NCBI RefSeq assembly: GCF_022549785.1
Contig: NZ_JAKZGO010000001.1
Span: 1-64,000, forward strand
From: Belliella alkalica
GTDB lineage: Bacteria; Bacteroidota; Bacteroidia; Cytophagales; Cyclobacteriaceae
Direction of reading: 5' to 3'
Length of the DNA: 64,000 nucleotides
Shown here: positions 10,101 through 17,519 of the stretch, piece after piece
Layout: the number at the start of each line of letters is the position of its first letter
Numbering within the stretch: position 1 is the stretch's first letter
Made by a program: the position numbers and the translations under genes
The notes under the pieces: model-generated
Database searches by the model: none
Seen by the model: the letters and a program-made list of their open reading frames with translations, nothing else
Told to the model about the DNA's origin: nothing

Positions 10101-10380
10101 TGTACCTTCAATGCCTATGGTGGCCAATATTAACAGGGATTATGCATACAATTTTTCCTCAGCCCTGGTAGAGAGGGGGGATCATGTAAGGTTGCAGGAT
10201 TTACGATTGGCATACTCCATACCACAATTCAATAAACTTGCTTTCAAAAGAGCACAAGTTTATGCTTATATCAACAATATTGGACTTTTATGGAAGGCAT
10301 CAAATGATCCATTGGACCCTGACTTCAGAACCATAAGTCCTCCGAGGTCAGTTGCCCTAGGTTTGGTCATAGACCTCTAA
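7159..10380 (+). CDS. SusC/RagA-family TonB-dependent outer-membrane transporter
   Basis: A 1073-residue outer-membrane protein. After the signal peptide (cleavage near the first QAQ) comes a carboxypeptidase-regulatory-like beta-sandwich domain (about 30-115), then the plug domain (about 120-235, with the SusC-type stretch LRDAAAASIWGARAGNGVI), then the 22-strand barrel. SusC proteins form a gated pore under a SusD lid and import oligomers using TonB energy. The first strand after the plug ends in KGK and the C-terminus ends in a hydrophobic strand (GLVIDL) as expected. No STN domain is present, so signalling to an anti-sigma factor is not expected. The substrate is unknown because no degradative enzyme is nearby. 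Confidence 0.93.
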   Translation: MMKNLRIILCLLCWGIVFTIQAQTNIGSKLIGIVVDSESKETLPGVLIAVLDTEIRTLSNAEGKFELTLPDGNYELEANFMGYEVRYLEFSVPMSGVLEFELKTKEMQLDGVEVYATGYQEISKERATGSFVSLDQEMVDRPVAPDILSRLADVTPGLIFNRVGPDAEQISIRGRSTLFANTSPLIIIDNFPYDGPIELLNPNDVESITVLRDAAAASIWGARAGNGVIVITTKKGKTQPSPSVTFRANHTFSEKPDLFYQPTMAASDYIAIERQLFENGFYIGRENSFDNRPLSPVVETLVQERDGVITSGEANQRIQSLEGNDVREDMANYLYRGRMDAQYYLQVSGGNELQRYLVSAGWDQNSEELVGRDRNRFSLSAKQDWSLAKNRWKTSLGLYYVQTSQNRQDLNLQSLRMEAGTPILPYTRLVDEQGNPIAITKDYRQSFVRQSGELGLLDWSYIPLLDRTLQENNSVNRDIRLNFNSGYEFFTGFNAEIQYQYWTAFGKSNTHYSPDSYFARDLVNRFSELQPDGSILRNIPFGGVFNGGLQTSHSHQFRTQVRYDRSLGKSHVSALAGTEVKSLGSISNGFTYYGYSDRIGVSQPVDHLTQFPMYHFPFQLQSIPTGDFIQGLTDRFFSYFGNFAYSYDNRFTITGSARKDQSNIFGVESNLRGVPLYSAGVSYNISEEPFYPFKDALPFLRLRYTFGYNGNIEKSLSAFTTARRLGVSNISNLLYGVITNPPNPELRWERIRINNFSLDFNTKNDFLSGSIEFFQKTGLDLIGETPFPGSSGIIRFRGNTADTDTKGFDLNLNFKIMDRKLKWNLVAFHSHVSEKVGEYEIQGNLVSILRHGAGFGQELPIPVTGRPMYAIYSFPWAGLDPGNGDPMVFVDGEPSKEYAAIINQSQIEDLTFHGSARPTHFGSFRNEFNFNNWSLSANITYRLGYYYRRESVYYNSILNASGGHPDYTMRWQTEGDELFTDVPSMPMVANINRDYAYNFSSALVERGDHVRLQDLRLAYSIPQFNKLAFKRAQVYAYINNIGLLWKASNDPLDPDFRTISPPRSVALGLVIDL

Positions 10381-10423
10381 GAGCCATTATAAAGAGAGAA
10401 TCATTAAACAAAAGGAAAATCAA

Positions 10424-11791
10424 ATGGATAAAATTAAAAATACAATTAACTACTTGTTGATATTTGGATGGTTGGCAATGGGATGCTCAGGTTTTTTGGA
10501 TGAAAAGCCTGATCTCAATATGGTAGTTCCCGAATCTATTGAGGATTTAAGGGCACTTTTGGACAATGATGTAAATGTTATGTCCCAAGACCCTGCGTAT
10601 CATGAGGTGACAGCAGACAATTTTATTGTTTTGGAACAGGTTGTCAATAACCTTCCTATCGCTGTAAGGAATGCCTATCTTTGGGAAAATGATATTTTTG
10701 AAGGGGCTTCAAATCCGGATTGGAGAAGGCCATATGAACAGATATTCTATTCAAACGTAGTTTTGGATCAACTTGAATTGATTTCAGTACAACAGTTTCA
10801 GTCCGAAGAATTCAATGACCTTAAGGGATCTGCACTTTTTTATAGGGCTTACAACCATTTTAACCTGATGAGGGTTTTTTGCCAACCATACAGAGCAGGT
10901 GTAAATGACCAAGGCTTGGGAATTCCAATAAGGAATTCATCCAATGTAAACCTTATTTCTTCAAGGGCACGATTGATCGAAAATTTGGAAGCAATAATTT
11001 CAGACCTTGAAACTTCATTGGAATTGCTTCCTGATTTTGCTATTGTCAAGACCAGACCTTCAAAAAACGCATCCTATGCCTTGCTTTCACGAGTCTATCT
11101 TTATGTGGGATTATATCAGGAAGCATTGGACAATGCAGAAATGGCTTTGGGCTTGAACAGAACACTTTTGGATTACAACCAAATTAACCCAGCATTGACA
11201 AGACCTTTTGTCAGGCTTAATGAAGAAGTTGTCTTCAATGCCTATATGTTGACTTTAGCAAGTCTGGTGACAGCAAATGCCTTAATCAATCCAGAACTTT
11301 ATGACTCCTTTGAAACAAATGACTTGCGTAAAAGACTTTATTTCAACAATCCTAACCCTAACCATGGTCTGGTTAATTTCAGAGGATCTTATATGGGGGA
11401 TGCAAGGCTATTTACAGGGTTGGCAAATGATGAGTTGTATCTGATTGCCGCAGAATGCCATGCGAGGCTCGGGGATTTGGATAAGGCCAAGGGATTGATG
11501 AATGAATTTTTGGGTAATCGATACCTTACAGGTACTTTCCAGTCTATTTCAGAATCAAACCAAACCGAATTGGTTAGGGTGATATTAATGGAAAGAAGAA
11601 AAAGTCTCATGCATCGAGGGATTAGATGGTCAGATTTGAAACGTTTATCGTTTGAGCCCGAATTTGCAGAGACACTTACAAGAACCCATAATGGAAAAGT
11701 TCTGACGTTATCACCGGGGGATTTAAGGTTTGCATTTGAAATACCATTGGACGAGATTGAAGTTTATGGATTGGAACAAAATCCAAGATGA
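10424..11791 (+). CDS. SusD/RagB-family substrate-binding lipoprotein
   Basis: A 455-residue lipoprotein. The signal peptide ends at a lipobox with C21 (MGCSGF). The helical TPR-like SusD fold follows, with the N-terminal SusD segment giving way to the RagB/SusD C-terminal part (YLIAAECHARLG and the RRKSLMHRGIRWSDLKR segment are typical). It forms the surface lid on the SusC pore and binds the imported ligand. It lies 43 bp after susC and ends at a strong terminator, closing a three-gene unit with the TlpA-like gene. At 455 residues it is shorter than the usual 500-600. Confidence 0.9.
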   Translation: MDKIKNTINYLLIFGWLAMGCSGFLDEKPDLNMVVPESIEDLRALLDNDVNVMSQDPAYHEVTADNFIVLEQVVNNLPIAVRNAYLWENDIFEGASNPDWRRPYEQIFYSNVVLDQLELISVQQFQSEEFNDLKGSALFYRAYNHFNLMRVFCQPYRAGVNDQGLGIPIRNSSNVNLISSRARLIENLEAIISDLETSLELLPDFAIVKTRPSKNASYALLSRVYLYVGLYQEALDNAEMALGLNRTLLDYNQINPALTRPFVRLNEEVVFNAYMLTLASLVTANALINPELYDSFETNDLRKRLYFNNPNPNHGLVNFRGSYMGDARLFTGLANDELYLIAAECHARLGDLDKAKGLMNEFLGNRYLTGTFQSISESNQTELVRVILMERRKSLMHRGIRWSDLKRLSFEPEFAETLTRTHNGKVLTLSPGDLRFAFEIPLDEIEVYGLEQNPR

Positions 11792-11793
11792 AA

Positions 11794-11820
11794 AAAGGTC
11801 TGGCATTAAGCCAGACCTTT
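11794..11820. terminator. Bidirectional intrinsic terminator
   Basis: AAAGGTCTGGC pairs perfectly with GCCAGACCTTT around a 5-nt loop (ATTAA). It starts three bases after the SusD stop codon and lies 13 bp from the end of the minus-strand DUF6520 gene, so it can serve both converging transcripts. Confidence 0.9.
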
Positions 11821-11833
11821 ATCGCTCTAAAGA

Positions 11834-12103
11834 TTAAAGGGGAGTGTAAATTCCCTCTATTTCTGAATCAGGAACACGCATTCCATTCGGGAACTCTTCA
11901 TAGGTACAAACAACCTCTGGCTCCTCGTCACAAAGGTAGTGTGTACCAAGTTGTAAACCTGTGATATTAACAGGCTCAAGCTCGTTAGGGTCATTTGCCC
12001 ATTTAGAGTTCTGGGATTCCAAAGTTGGCTGTGTAAAAGCAAATGCAAATACAGCAGCTACTATGAAGGCAAACAAGGGTAATCGTTTTACTAAATTATT
12101 CAT
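11834..12103 (-). CDS. DUF6520-like small secreted protein
   Basis: An 89-residue protein with an N-terminal signal peptide or single membrane segment (LFAFIVAAVFAFAFTQ) and a ~65-residue exported part. The C-terminal half has two cysteines twelve residues apart-scale (YLC and VVCTY) in an acidic context. Size, hydrophobic start and paired cysteines match DUF6520, a Bacteroidota-only family of unknown function; the assignment is from memory of the family. A clear GGAG ribosome site lies 7-8 bases upstream of the ATG. It converges on the SusD gene and lies downstream of a MauE-like gene on the same strand, which suggests that its cysteines are substrates of the nearby redox proteins (inference). 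Confidence 0.65.
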   Translation of the reverse strand: MNNLVKRLPLFAFIVAAVFAFAFTQPTLESQNSKWANDPNELEPVNITGLQLGTHYLCDEEPEVVCTYEEFPNGMRVPDSEIEGIYTPL

Positions 12104-12197
12104 GATGCTCTCCTTTTTTTGACAATCAAAAAAGACAGTAAAAACGTTTGTGGTTAAAATGCCTACTCTGATTAGGGTTTTCGGCTTTCCCCTTTTT

Positions 12198-12255
12198 GCT
12201 GCCAGGGTTTGGTGCTGATCCTATCCAGTACATCATCCCCGTAGGATCGGGCAGC
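12198..12255. repeat. Nested inverted repeat between mauE-like and DUF6520 genes
   Basis: GCTGCC at 12198-12203 pairs with GGCAGC at 12250-12255; inside it GATCCTA at 12217-12223 pairs with TAGGATC at 12242-12248. On the minus strand it lies in the leader of the DUF6520 gene. No T run follows on that strand, so it is more likely a processing or stability element than a terminator. Confidence 0.4.
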
Positions 12256-12377
12256 GTTTTTAAGTTTTTTTTATTTTTACTTTTGTTTTTTTTAGTTTCT
12301 TTATTTGGTGTTTTCTTCCTTCAATTGGAGGCAAAGCTGATAGGTCTGCTCTTTTTTAAATTCTTGAATTATGGTTT

Positions 12378-12827
12378 TTATTGTTTTGGTGACATCGCTG
12401 TTCTTGTCATCATTAAAATTCCGATCATTGCCAAAATCAATAAACTTAGGTTCAGAATGAAATGTGCTTTCCAGCCAAGTTGCTCAATGATGCCGGCGCA
12501 TCCACAGGGAACCCTTTCAAATGAACCTACCCAAACCAAACCCACATACGTTGAAAATGCACTCAACAAGGCAATCGATCCGACTAAGCCAATAACTCTG
12601 GTTCTTGTGTTGATTAAGAGGATAGCCAAGACCACTTCAATGATTGGAATAAGGATACTTACATATTCGCCAATGTCATTTGGGAATGGTTGGTTTAGGA
12701 TCGCTCCCCGGAAACTGTTGAAGTCTGTCAATTTGCCAATGCCTGTATAAACCCAAACCAAAACAAGGACTGATATTATAGTCAGTAGCATTAATGTCTT
12801 TGGTTTAATGTGGGTTAAATAGTTCAT
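12378..12827 (-). CDS. MauE/DoxX-family redox-associated membrane protein
   Basis: A 149-residue inner-membrane protein with four transmembrane segments (about 12-32, 52-72, 78-98, 120-142). A loop after the third segment holds C-G-C (VPCGCAG), the cysteine pair typical of MauE-like proteins, which support disulfide chemistry for periplasmic partners. MauE in methylamine dehydrogenase assembly is the family prototype. It is upstream of the DUF6520 gene on the same strand and near a TlpA-like gene, so the cluster is redox themed. The ATG follows an A-rich leader. Confidence 0.8.
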   Translation of the reverse strand: MNYLTHIKPKTLMLLTIISVLVLVWVYTGIGKLTDFNSFRGAILNQPFPNDIGEYVSILIPIIEVVLAILLINTRTRVIGLVGSIALLSAFSTYVGLVWVGSFERVPCGCAGIIEQLGWKAHFILNLSLLILAMIGILMMTRTAMSPKQ

Positions 12828-13319
12828 TTTTAATAAGATAATTGGTTTTGTTTTTGAGATATTTAATTGAATTTAGAACCTTGGCTGCTCGGATGAAAAT
12901 ATTTTGGAAGGAAATTTTTTTCAATTTCAAAATAGACTTAGCTAGAAGCTTATTTCGGAAATGATAGAAATAGAGTTGATTTCTACATATTTTTTTATAA
13001 GAAGGAATAAAATTTTGTTTGTTCTTTTTTTCCTGACTTTGAAATGCTTTGGATGTTTTTTATACGTTTTCTCCAGAAACCTAAAAGTGGGACTTAATTA
13101 TTGGGATGTCGTGGGGAATAGAGCTGCCAATCTGGAAGATTGCCATTGAAGCCAATGGGTATTGGAGGGATTGGTTTTCCTACCTTTTTGATAATCGAAA
13201 AATTTCAGGTGTTACATCAGAAAATAAACAATGGAAATCTTGCTCTTGGTGTTTTCTTAATGTCTTCTACCTAGAATGGATTGTTTATAGATGCAGTGAT
13301 AAAATACCGATTTTCTTGG
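12828..13319. other. Non-coding gap
   Basis: About 490 bp between the start of the MauE-like gene and the end of the three-gene unknown operon. It is AT-rich. Short plus-strand frames here have no family features and one overlaps a real gene in antisense. I see no RNA fold or promoter that I can support. Confidence 0.4.
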
Positions 13320-13934
13320 TCATAGGTAATTCTTCGGATCCAAAGAAATACCGGCCTTTGAAAATATTGAGTATAGATGGGCTGTTTTTTTTGGGCCAAC
13401 ATTCCTGAACCCAAGAAGTTCCTTGGGGTTTGTGAAGGAGAGTAATTTAACCAAGTCACCAAGCGTAATCTTAGACCCATTGTTGGGAATGCCCAAGACG
13501 AGCCGTTTTCCATCATATCCCAAACTGGATATTGTATTTAAAATCATATATGAGTATCTGTCAATCAAGCGATCTCCAAGAAAGTGAATACATGGTGAAT
13601 TCCAGTATCGTGATAAATGTTGTTGTGGTGTAGCCGTTTTCCAGTTAACCCTGTCACAAATAAACAATTTCATGGATTGTTGTTTCAGTTCTGCAAGCGA
13701 GTGCCTTTGATTCAATTTGGTACCAATAACCGGTATAATGGATATCAGGCATAGCGGCTCTTGCTTGGTCTGTTTACTTTCCCATGTCAAACACTTGCTA
13801 AATGAATATTCAAAAACGCCATTGTAGTATCTTTCGAATTGAAGGTATTTATCTCGTGTATTACTGAGTACGATTTTGTATTTTTTATCATCCAACAGGG
13901 TCATTGGTAAAGGTTTTGTTGCTGGCTTTTGCAT
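13320..13934 (-). CDS. Unknown protein with RpoA C-terminal-domain-like tail (paralog 3)
   Basis: A 204-residue soluble protein and the last gene of a three-gene operon. It is a clear paralog of the 206-residue protein encoded at 14596-15216: shared landmarks are a DDxxYxI segment near residue 15, an SYW/RYWNxxCxxFL segment near 109-118, and the C-terminal tail ending AGISLDPKNY. Residues ~155-200 look like the helix-hairpin-helix of the RNA polymerase alpha C-terminal domain (TLGDLVKLL, then NVGPKKT at 178-184, then a helix ending in AGISLD). The N-terminal ~150 residues are not recognised. The function is unknown; DNA or RNA polymerase contact is inference. Confidence 0.6.
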   Translation of the reverse strand: MQKPATKPLPMTLLDDKKYKIVLSNTRDKYLQFERYYNGVFEYSFSKCLTWESKQTKQEPLCLISIIPVIGTKLNQRHSLAELKQQSMKLFICDRVNWKTATPQQHLSRYWNSPCIHFLGDRLIDRYSYMILNTISSLGYDGKRLVLGIPNNGSKITLGDLVKLLSFTNPKELLGFRNVGPKKTAHLYSIFSKAGISLDPKNYL

Positions 13935-13984
13935 GGCGTGATCGTGTTTTTTTGAGTTGGAATTTTTGGTTTGACTGGAATTTT

Positions 13985-14599
13985 CTATTTGTTATTTTTG
14001 GTTTCCTTTTTTTGTTTTTTAGGTAAAGCACGGCTGATTTTGGTTCTAGACCAGATTTCGGTGGCATTGCTTTGTCCTATTATATAGATTTTATGGTTGT
14101 TGAGAAATTGGAGTGCTTCCTGAAAACATTCTCCTGATACTGCCTTCAATGAATCAGTGCCACTTTCGCAAATAATGAAAAGAGCTTGGTATAGTTTTAA
14201 ATCGTAGATTGATTTAATCTTTTCTAGTCTTCGACTAGCAGCTACCAACCTCCTGAGTGAACATGCAACCTCAAAGCCCATTTCCTTTTCTTTTAGCCGA
14301 AGAAAATCGACAAAAGAATCTTTCCAGTAATGTGAGAACTCGGTGACTGGATTGATTAGGAATTCATAATCCACATGGAATTTTGGGTATTCCCTGCTTA
14401 TTTCGAAAAGGTCATTGAGTGAAATTGATTTTAAAACTTCTTGTCCCTCTTTTGCTGTAAAGGATACAGATTCATCGGAAAAAGAATAGTCTTGATGATC
14501 TATGGAATAGGTAAACTGATCATTCTCAAATGAATCGAAGTTGAATTTACAGGCCTCGTATCTCAAAAGAAGCATAGGGTGATAATTGGGAGTTTTCAT
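13985..14599 (-). CDS. Unknown protein, middle gene of the alphaCTD-like triplet
   Basis: A 204-residue soluble protein, the same length as its neighbours. It is more diverged but keeps an HYWKDSFxxFL segment (like YWNTSCKYFL in the others) and a C-terminal region (about residues 133-175) that lines up with their helix-hairpin-helix tails, with the G-K-K turn degraded to S-G-E-C. A basic lysine-rich tail follows. Its start overlaps the stop of the upstream gene by 4 nt (ATGA), so the two are translationally coupled. The family is unknown. I infer an ancient tandem triplication. Confidence 0.55.
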   Translation of the reverse strand: MKTPNYHPMLLLRYEACKFNFDSFENDQFTYSIDHQDYSFSDESVSFTAKEGQEVLKSISLNDLFEISREYPKFHVDYEFLINPVTEFSHYWKDSFVDFLRLKEKEMGFEVACSLRRLVAASRRLEKIKSIYDLKLYQALFIICESGTDSLKAVSGECFQEALQFLNNHKIYIIGQSNATEIWSRTKISRALPKKQKKETKNNK

Positions 14600-15216
14600 A
14601 GGGTATAATTTTTTGGATCAAGGGTAATGCCGGCTTCGGAGAAAACTGAATAGAATTCCTTTATGGATTTTTTACCGATTGAGGTGATATCCTCCAAACT
14701 TTCGGCTTTGGTGAACAATAAAAACTTTACCAATTGGGATAAGGTCAAGTCAAAATTTGAACGGGGGATACCCAAGAAAAGTAGTCCATAATCATATCTG
14801 AATTTGTCAACAATCCAAAAGAACCTCAACACATACCCATGTTTGCCTTTGTCTTCCAGAAAGTATTTGCATGAAGTATTCCAATACGCTAAAAGGCCAG
14901 GAGGTGATTCCAATTCGTGCCAAATGAATTTACCATGTAGGGACATTTCAATGGAAGCATCTCTGAGTTCCTCTAAAGGATGGTTTTTTTGAAGTTTGAC
15001 GTCAGGATGGGGAATCAATGAAATCCTACATTCATAGTCTTGCAATAAGGATTCATCTAAAAAGAAAGATTTTTTGTATTCATAGGTATAGAAAAAGTAT
15101 CCGTTCTGATATTTTTCCATACTGAAATGAGTGTTTCCGGTGTGACTTTCAAGGATTTGATACCAACTATCATCCATAAAAACCTTTTCAGAAAGTCCTG
15201 TATTCAAGTTTTTCAT
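14596..15216 (-). CDS. Unknown protein with RpoA C-terminal-domain-like tail (paralog 1)
   Basis: A 206-residue soluble protein, first gene of the operon. The N-terminal part is unknown, with a YWNTSCKYFL segment at 111-120. Residues ~157-200 resemble alphaCTD: LTLSQLVKFL, then SLEDITSIGKKSIKEF with IGKKS at 180-184, then AGITLD at 195-200. In bacterial RpoA the equivalent is the (L/F)GKKSL.EI...GL.L(G) segment that contacts UP elements and activators. This is recognised by eye and not by search. Two related genes follow on the same strand, and a divergent Crp-like regulator gene lies upstream across a dyad at 15298-15335. Confidence 0.6.
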   Translation of the reverse strand: MKNLNTGLSEKVFMDDSWYQILESHTGNTHFSMEKYQNGYFFYTYEYKKSFFLDESLLQDYECRISLIPHPDVKLQKNHPLEELRDASIEMSLHGKFIWHELESPPGLLAYWNTSCKYFLEDKGKHGYVLRFFWIVDKFRYDYGLLFLGIPRSNFDLTLSQLVKFLLFTKAESLEDITSIGKKSIKEFYSVFSEAGITLDPKNYTL

Positions 15217-15297
15217 TTTTTAGTGGGATTTGCTTCCAGGACTAAAATAGAAAAGCAGATTTTTAGATGAAAATTATCGGATCGGGTTTTACTGTCA

Positions 15298-15335
15298 TTT
15301 ACCTAATAAGCTTTCCACGGAGTTTATTTGGTAAA
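15298..15335. promoter_or_regulatory. Candidate operator dyad in divergent intergenic region
   Basis: TTTACCTAATAA at 15298-15309 and TTATTTGGTAAA at 15324-15335 match as an inverted repeat at 11 of 12 positions with a 14-nt spacer. It lies between the alphaCTD-like operon (minus) and the Crp/Fnr-like gene (plus). The half-site length suits a dimeric regulator such as the adjacent Crp-like protein; which protein binds is inference. Confidence 0.45.
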
Positions 15336-15456
15336 TTATGATAATTAGTTGGTTTTAAATTTGGAAAATATATCAAACAGGATAAATTTAAAACCTTATG
15401 GAGAAAAATTTGGATTGCTTTTGGGTTGGAGGCAAGTCCTTTATAGAGGAAGAAAC

Positions 15457-16041
15457 ATGGGGAAAGTTATATGGACAAAATCGCTTAAAAAAGAGTTTGA
15501 TCATTTGATTGATCTTAAAGAGAAGGACTATGAACTTCTCCTTCCTTATATCAGGATCTGTAATTATAAAAAGGGAACAATCATTAGGGATGTGGGAGAA
15601 CAGGAACTGTTTGCAAGGTATGTAAGCAAAGGCTGGGTTGCACAACAGTGGCCTGCCAATTCAGGTAGGGATTTCAGGATAAGGGTTTTTGGACCAGGTA
15701 AAATAGCTTCCGATATGGATGCCTACTTCAATGGGGAAAAATCCGGCTTTTACATCAAGGCAATCACCTATGTTTGTGTATTTGAGCTCAAAAAGGATAT
15801 AGAAGATAAGTTGTTGAAAGACCTTCCTGTATTTAAAGAATTGGCAAGTAAATTGACCAGGATTTCTTTTGAGGATACAGTGGCATGGAACAAGCTCGCA
15901 GAACTTCCCTTGGATGAAAGTCTTAAAAAACTAAAGTCACAATATGCCAATGAGATGATGCACCTTTCCAACAAAGATTTGGCATATATTTTTAAAACTA
16001 GCCAAGCAAATATTGCCAAAAGGAAAAAAGAGGTGTTTTGA
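15457..16041 (+). CDS. Crp/Fnr-family transcriptional regulator
   Basis: A 194-residue protein with an N-terminal cyclic-nucleotide-binding-type beta-roll (about residues 20-120) and a C-terminal helix-turn-helix (HLSNKDLAYIFKTSQANIAKRKKE at the end). Bacteroidota have many such regulators, and most lack the cAMP-contacting residues of Crp, so the ligand is unknown. No cysteine cluster of Fnr type is seen. I chose ATG 15457 because AGAGGA lies just upstream and the length fits the family; a TTG at 15349 would add 36 residues without family similarity. The divergent alphaCTD-like operon is a likely target. Confidence 0.75.
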   Translation: MGKVIWTKSLKKEFDHLIDLKEKDYELLLPYIRICNYKKGTIIRDVGEQELFARYVSKGWVAQQWPANSGRDFRIRVFGPGKIASDMDAYFNGEKSGFYIKAITYVCVFELKKDIEDKLLKDLPVFKELASKLTRISFEDTVAWNKLAELPLDESLKKLKSQYANEMMHLSNKDLAYIFKTSQANIAKRKKEVF

Positions 16042-16367
16042 TTTTTTCAAATAAGCAGTATAGGTGTTTTATGTAGTTGTTCTATTTTCTAATGTGAAAT
16101 GCTAACAAGAGCGGTCTGTTATGATTTTTTTTCACCCTTTCCATTTTCTAAGATAGAGGAGAAGGGTATATTATTTTACGTAATCATTGGGGAATTCCTA
16201 TACTCTATGCAAGATTGATTTTGGAATGCATCCAGTTAGTTTTAAGTGTTTTGTTTTGACAATTTTTAAATTGTTAGTCACAAATATTGTGAAAATTTGT
16301 GACAGGATTTGATGATCAGTTTTGATTTTTGAGGATTCGAATGATTAAAAAATCAATTTAAGAAAGC
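16042..16367. other. Non-coding gap with one perfect hairpin
   Basis: The only structure is GTCACAAAT at 16277-16285 pairing with ATTTGTGAC at 16295-16303 across a 9-nt loop. It has no T run, so it is more likely a protein-binding dyad than a terminator. No gene is supported. Confidence 0.4.
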
Positions 16368-17025
16368 ATTCCATTAAAGTACAAGTTTAGCCTTTTGCCT
16401 GCTGTAGCGCCCAAGAGCTTCCGGCATAAACACTTGCCTTACCGCCATCCCTTCATTTATTCCTTTGCCCCTTGGTCTTGATTGGCAAAAAGGCTGATGC
16501 CGCACCATAATCAAATTCAAAACTTTAATGAACATGTTATGGAAACGGTAATCAGAAAATTTCAAGACAATCAGGTGGCAGAAATCAAACTATCATACAG
16601 CCACAAGGTAAAACCTTCATTAATGCCTAAAATCAACAGTTCACAGGATGCAAGCAGGTTGCTTCGTGAAAACTGGGATGAGGATAACCTTGGGTTTATA
16701 GAAGAATTCAAGTTAATGCTGGTAAGCAGGTGTAACAAGGTGATCGGGATCTGCAACATTGCAAAAGGCGGAACAAGCTGTGTAACCGTAGATGTCAAAC
16801 TGTTGATGGCAGCAGTGATCAAAGGAAACTGTGCCGGAGTGATATTAGCACATAACCACCCGAGTGGAAACCTGAAAAGTTCAGAGCAGGATAGGAGGTT
16901 GACAGGAAAGATCAAGGAGGCCTGCAAACTCTTTGACATAACTGTCTTAGACCATATAATCCTGACAGCAGAAAGCTACTATTCATTTGCAGACGAGGGG
17001 TTGATATGACCTCTCTTTTTGGTCG
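16368..17025 (+). repeat. Inverted repeat, left arm (RadC gene plus leader)
   Basis: About 658 bp that recurs in inverted orientation at 28565-29226. It contains ~170 bp of leader, a radC-like gene and a small hairpin at the stop codon (GAGG...CCTC then T5). The leader segment around 16389-16430 (TTAGCCTTTTGCCTGCTGTA and onward) is nearly identical in both arms, more so than much of the coding part. Confidence 0.8.
16539..17009 (+). CDS. RadC-family JAB domain protein (copy 1)
   Basis: A 156-residue protein consisting only of the RadC/JAB1-MPN-like domain. The metal motif is complete: H-N-H-P-S-G, then S-x-x-D (AHNHPSGNLKSSEQD). The helix-hairpin-helix of full-length RadC (~225 residues) is absent, as in many mobile-element-borne relatives. 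Despite the name, a repair role is not established; the family resembles zinc isopeptidases or nucleases. The ATG at 16539 (METVIRKF) matches the start of the second copy at 29052. It forms the left boundary of the RHS locus. Confidence 0.85.
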   Translation: METVIRKFQDNQVAEIKLSYSHKVKPSLMPKINSSQDASRLLRENWDEDNLGFIEEFKLMLVSRCNKVIGICNIAKGGTSCVTVDVKLLMAAVIKGNCAGVILAHNHPSGNLKSSEQDRRLTGKIKEACKLFDITVLDHIILTAESYYSFADEGLI

Positions 17026-17340
17026 TTACTTAAATGAAGGATTACTTTTTAATGAAAAAAATTAGTTTTAATTAACACAATCAATTTGAAGCAAACTCGT
17101 TCATATCTATTAAAAAAGTGGGATCAGATTCTTCGAAACTCCAGTTGATTTCTTTGAAAAAAATATATTTTGAAAAAATTTTAAACTTTTTTTAAGGTCT
17201 TTTTCCAAATAAAAATTTTACACTTTTTTCACGGAAAAATGAAATAATTTCTTATTTATTTAAAATACAATTTAATGTATTCAAAAGTTAAATTACTTTA
17301 GTTGCTAAAATTCAGATAGTTACGGAATTTTTTTGATTTA

Positions 17341-17366
17341 AAAAATACCTACTAGTAGGTATTTTT
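17341..17366. terminator. Perfect palindrome, possible bidirectional terminator
   Basis: AAAAATACCTACTAGTAGGTATTTTT with a T run on each strand. It lies in the 510-bp gap between the radC copy and the first gene of the RHS locus. It is 330 bp from the radC stop, so it may insulate the RHS operon. The remainder of 17026-17519 is AT-rich and holds no supported gene. Confidence 0.5.
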
Positions 17367-17519
17367 TTATTTCCAGATTTTTATAAAATTTGGTTGTTAT
17401 CTATATGATCCAAATTTGGGTTGCTATTTATTATTTTATACAATAAAATATTTTATAAATACTGCTTATGGTTTGTCTTATGGGTCCAGAATAAGCATAG
17501 TCAATTAGCATCACTTGAT

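Noticed and set aside
13106-13408. 100-codon plus-strand frame
   Set aside because: It overlaps the last alphaCTD-like gene in antisense and has unusual composition with no family features.
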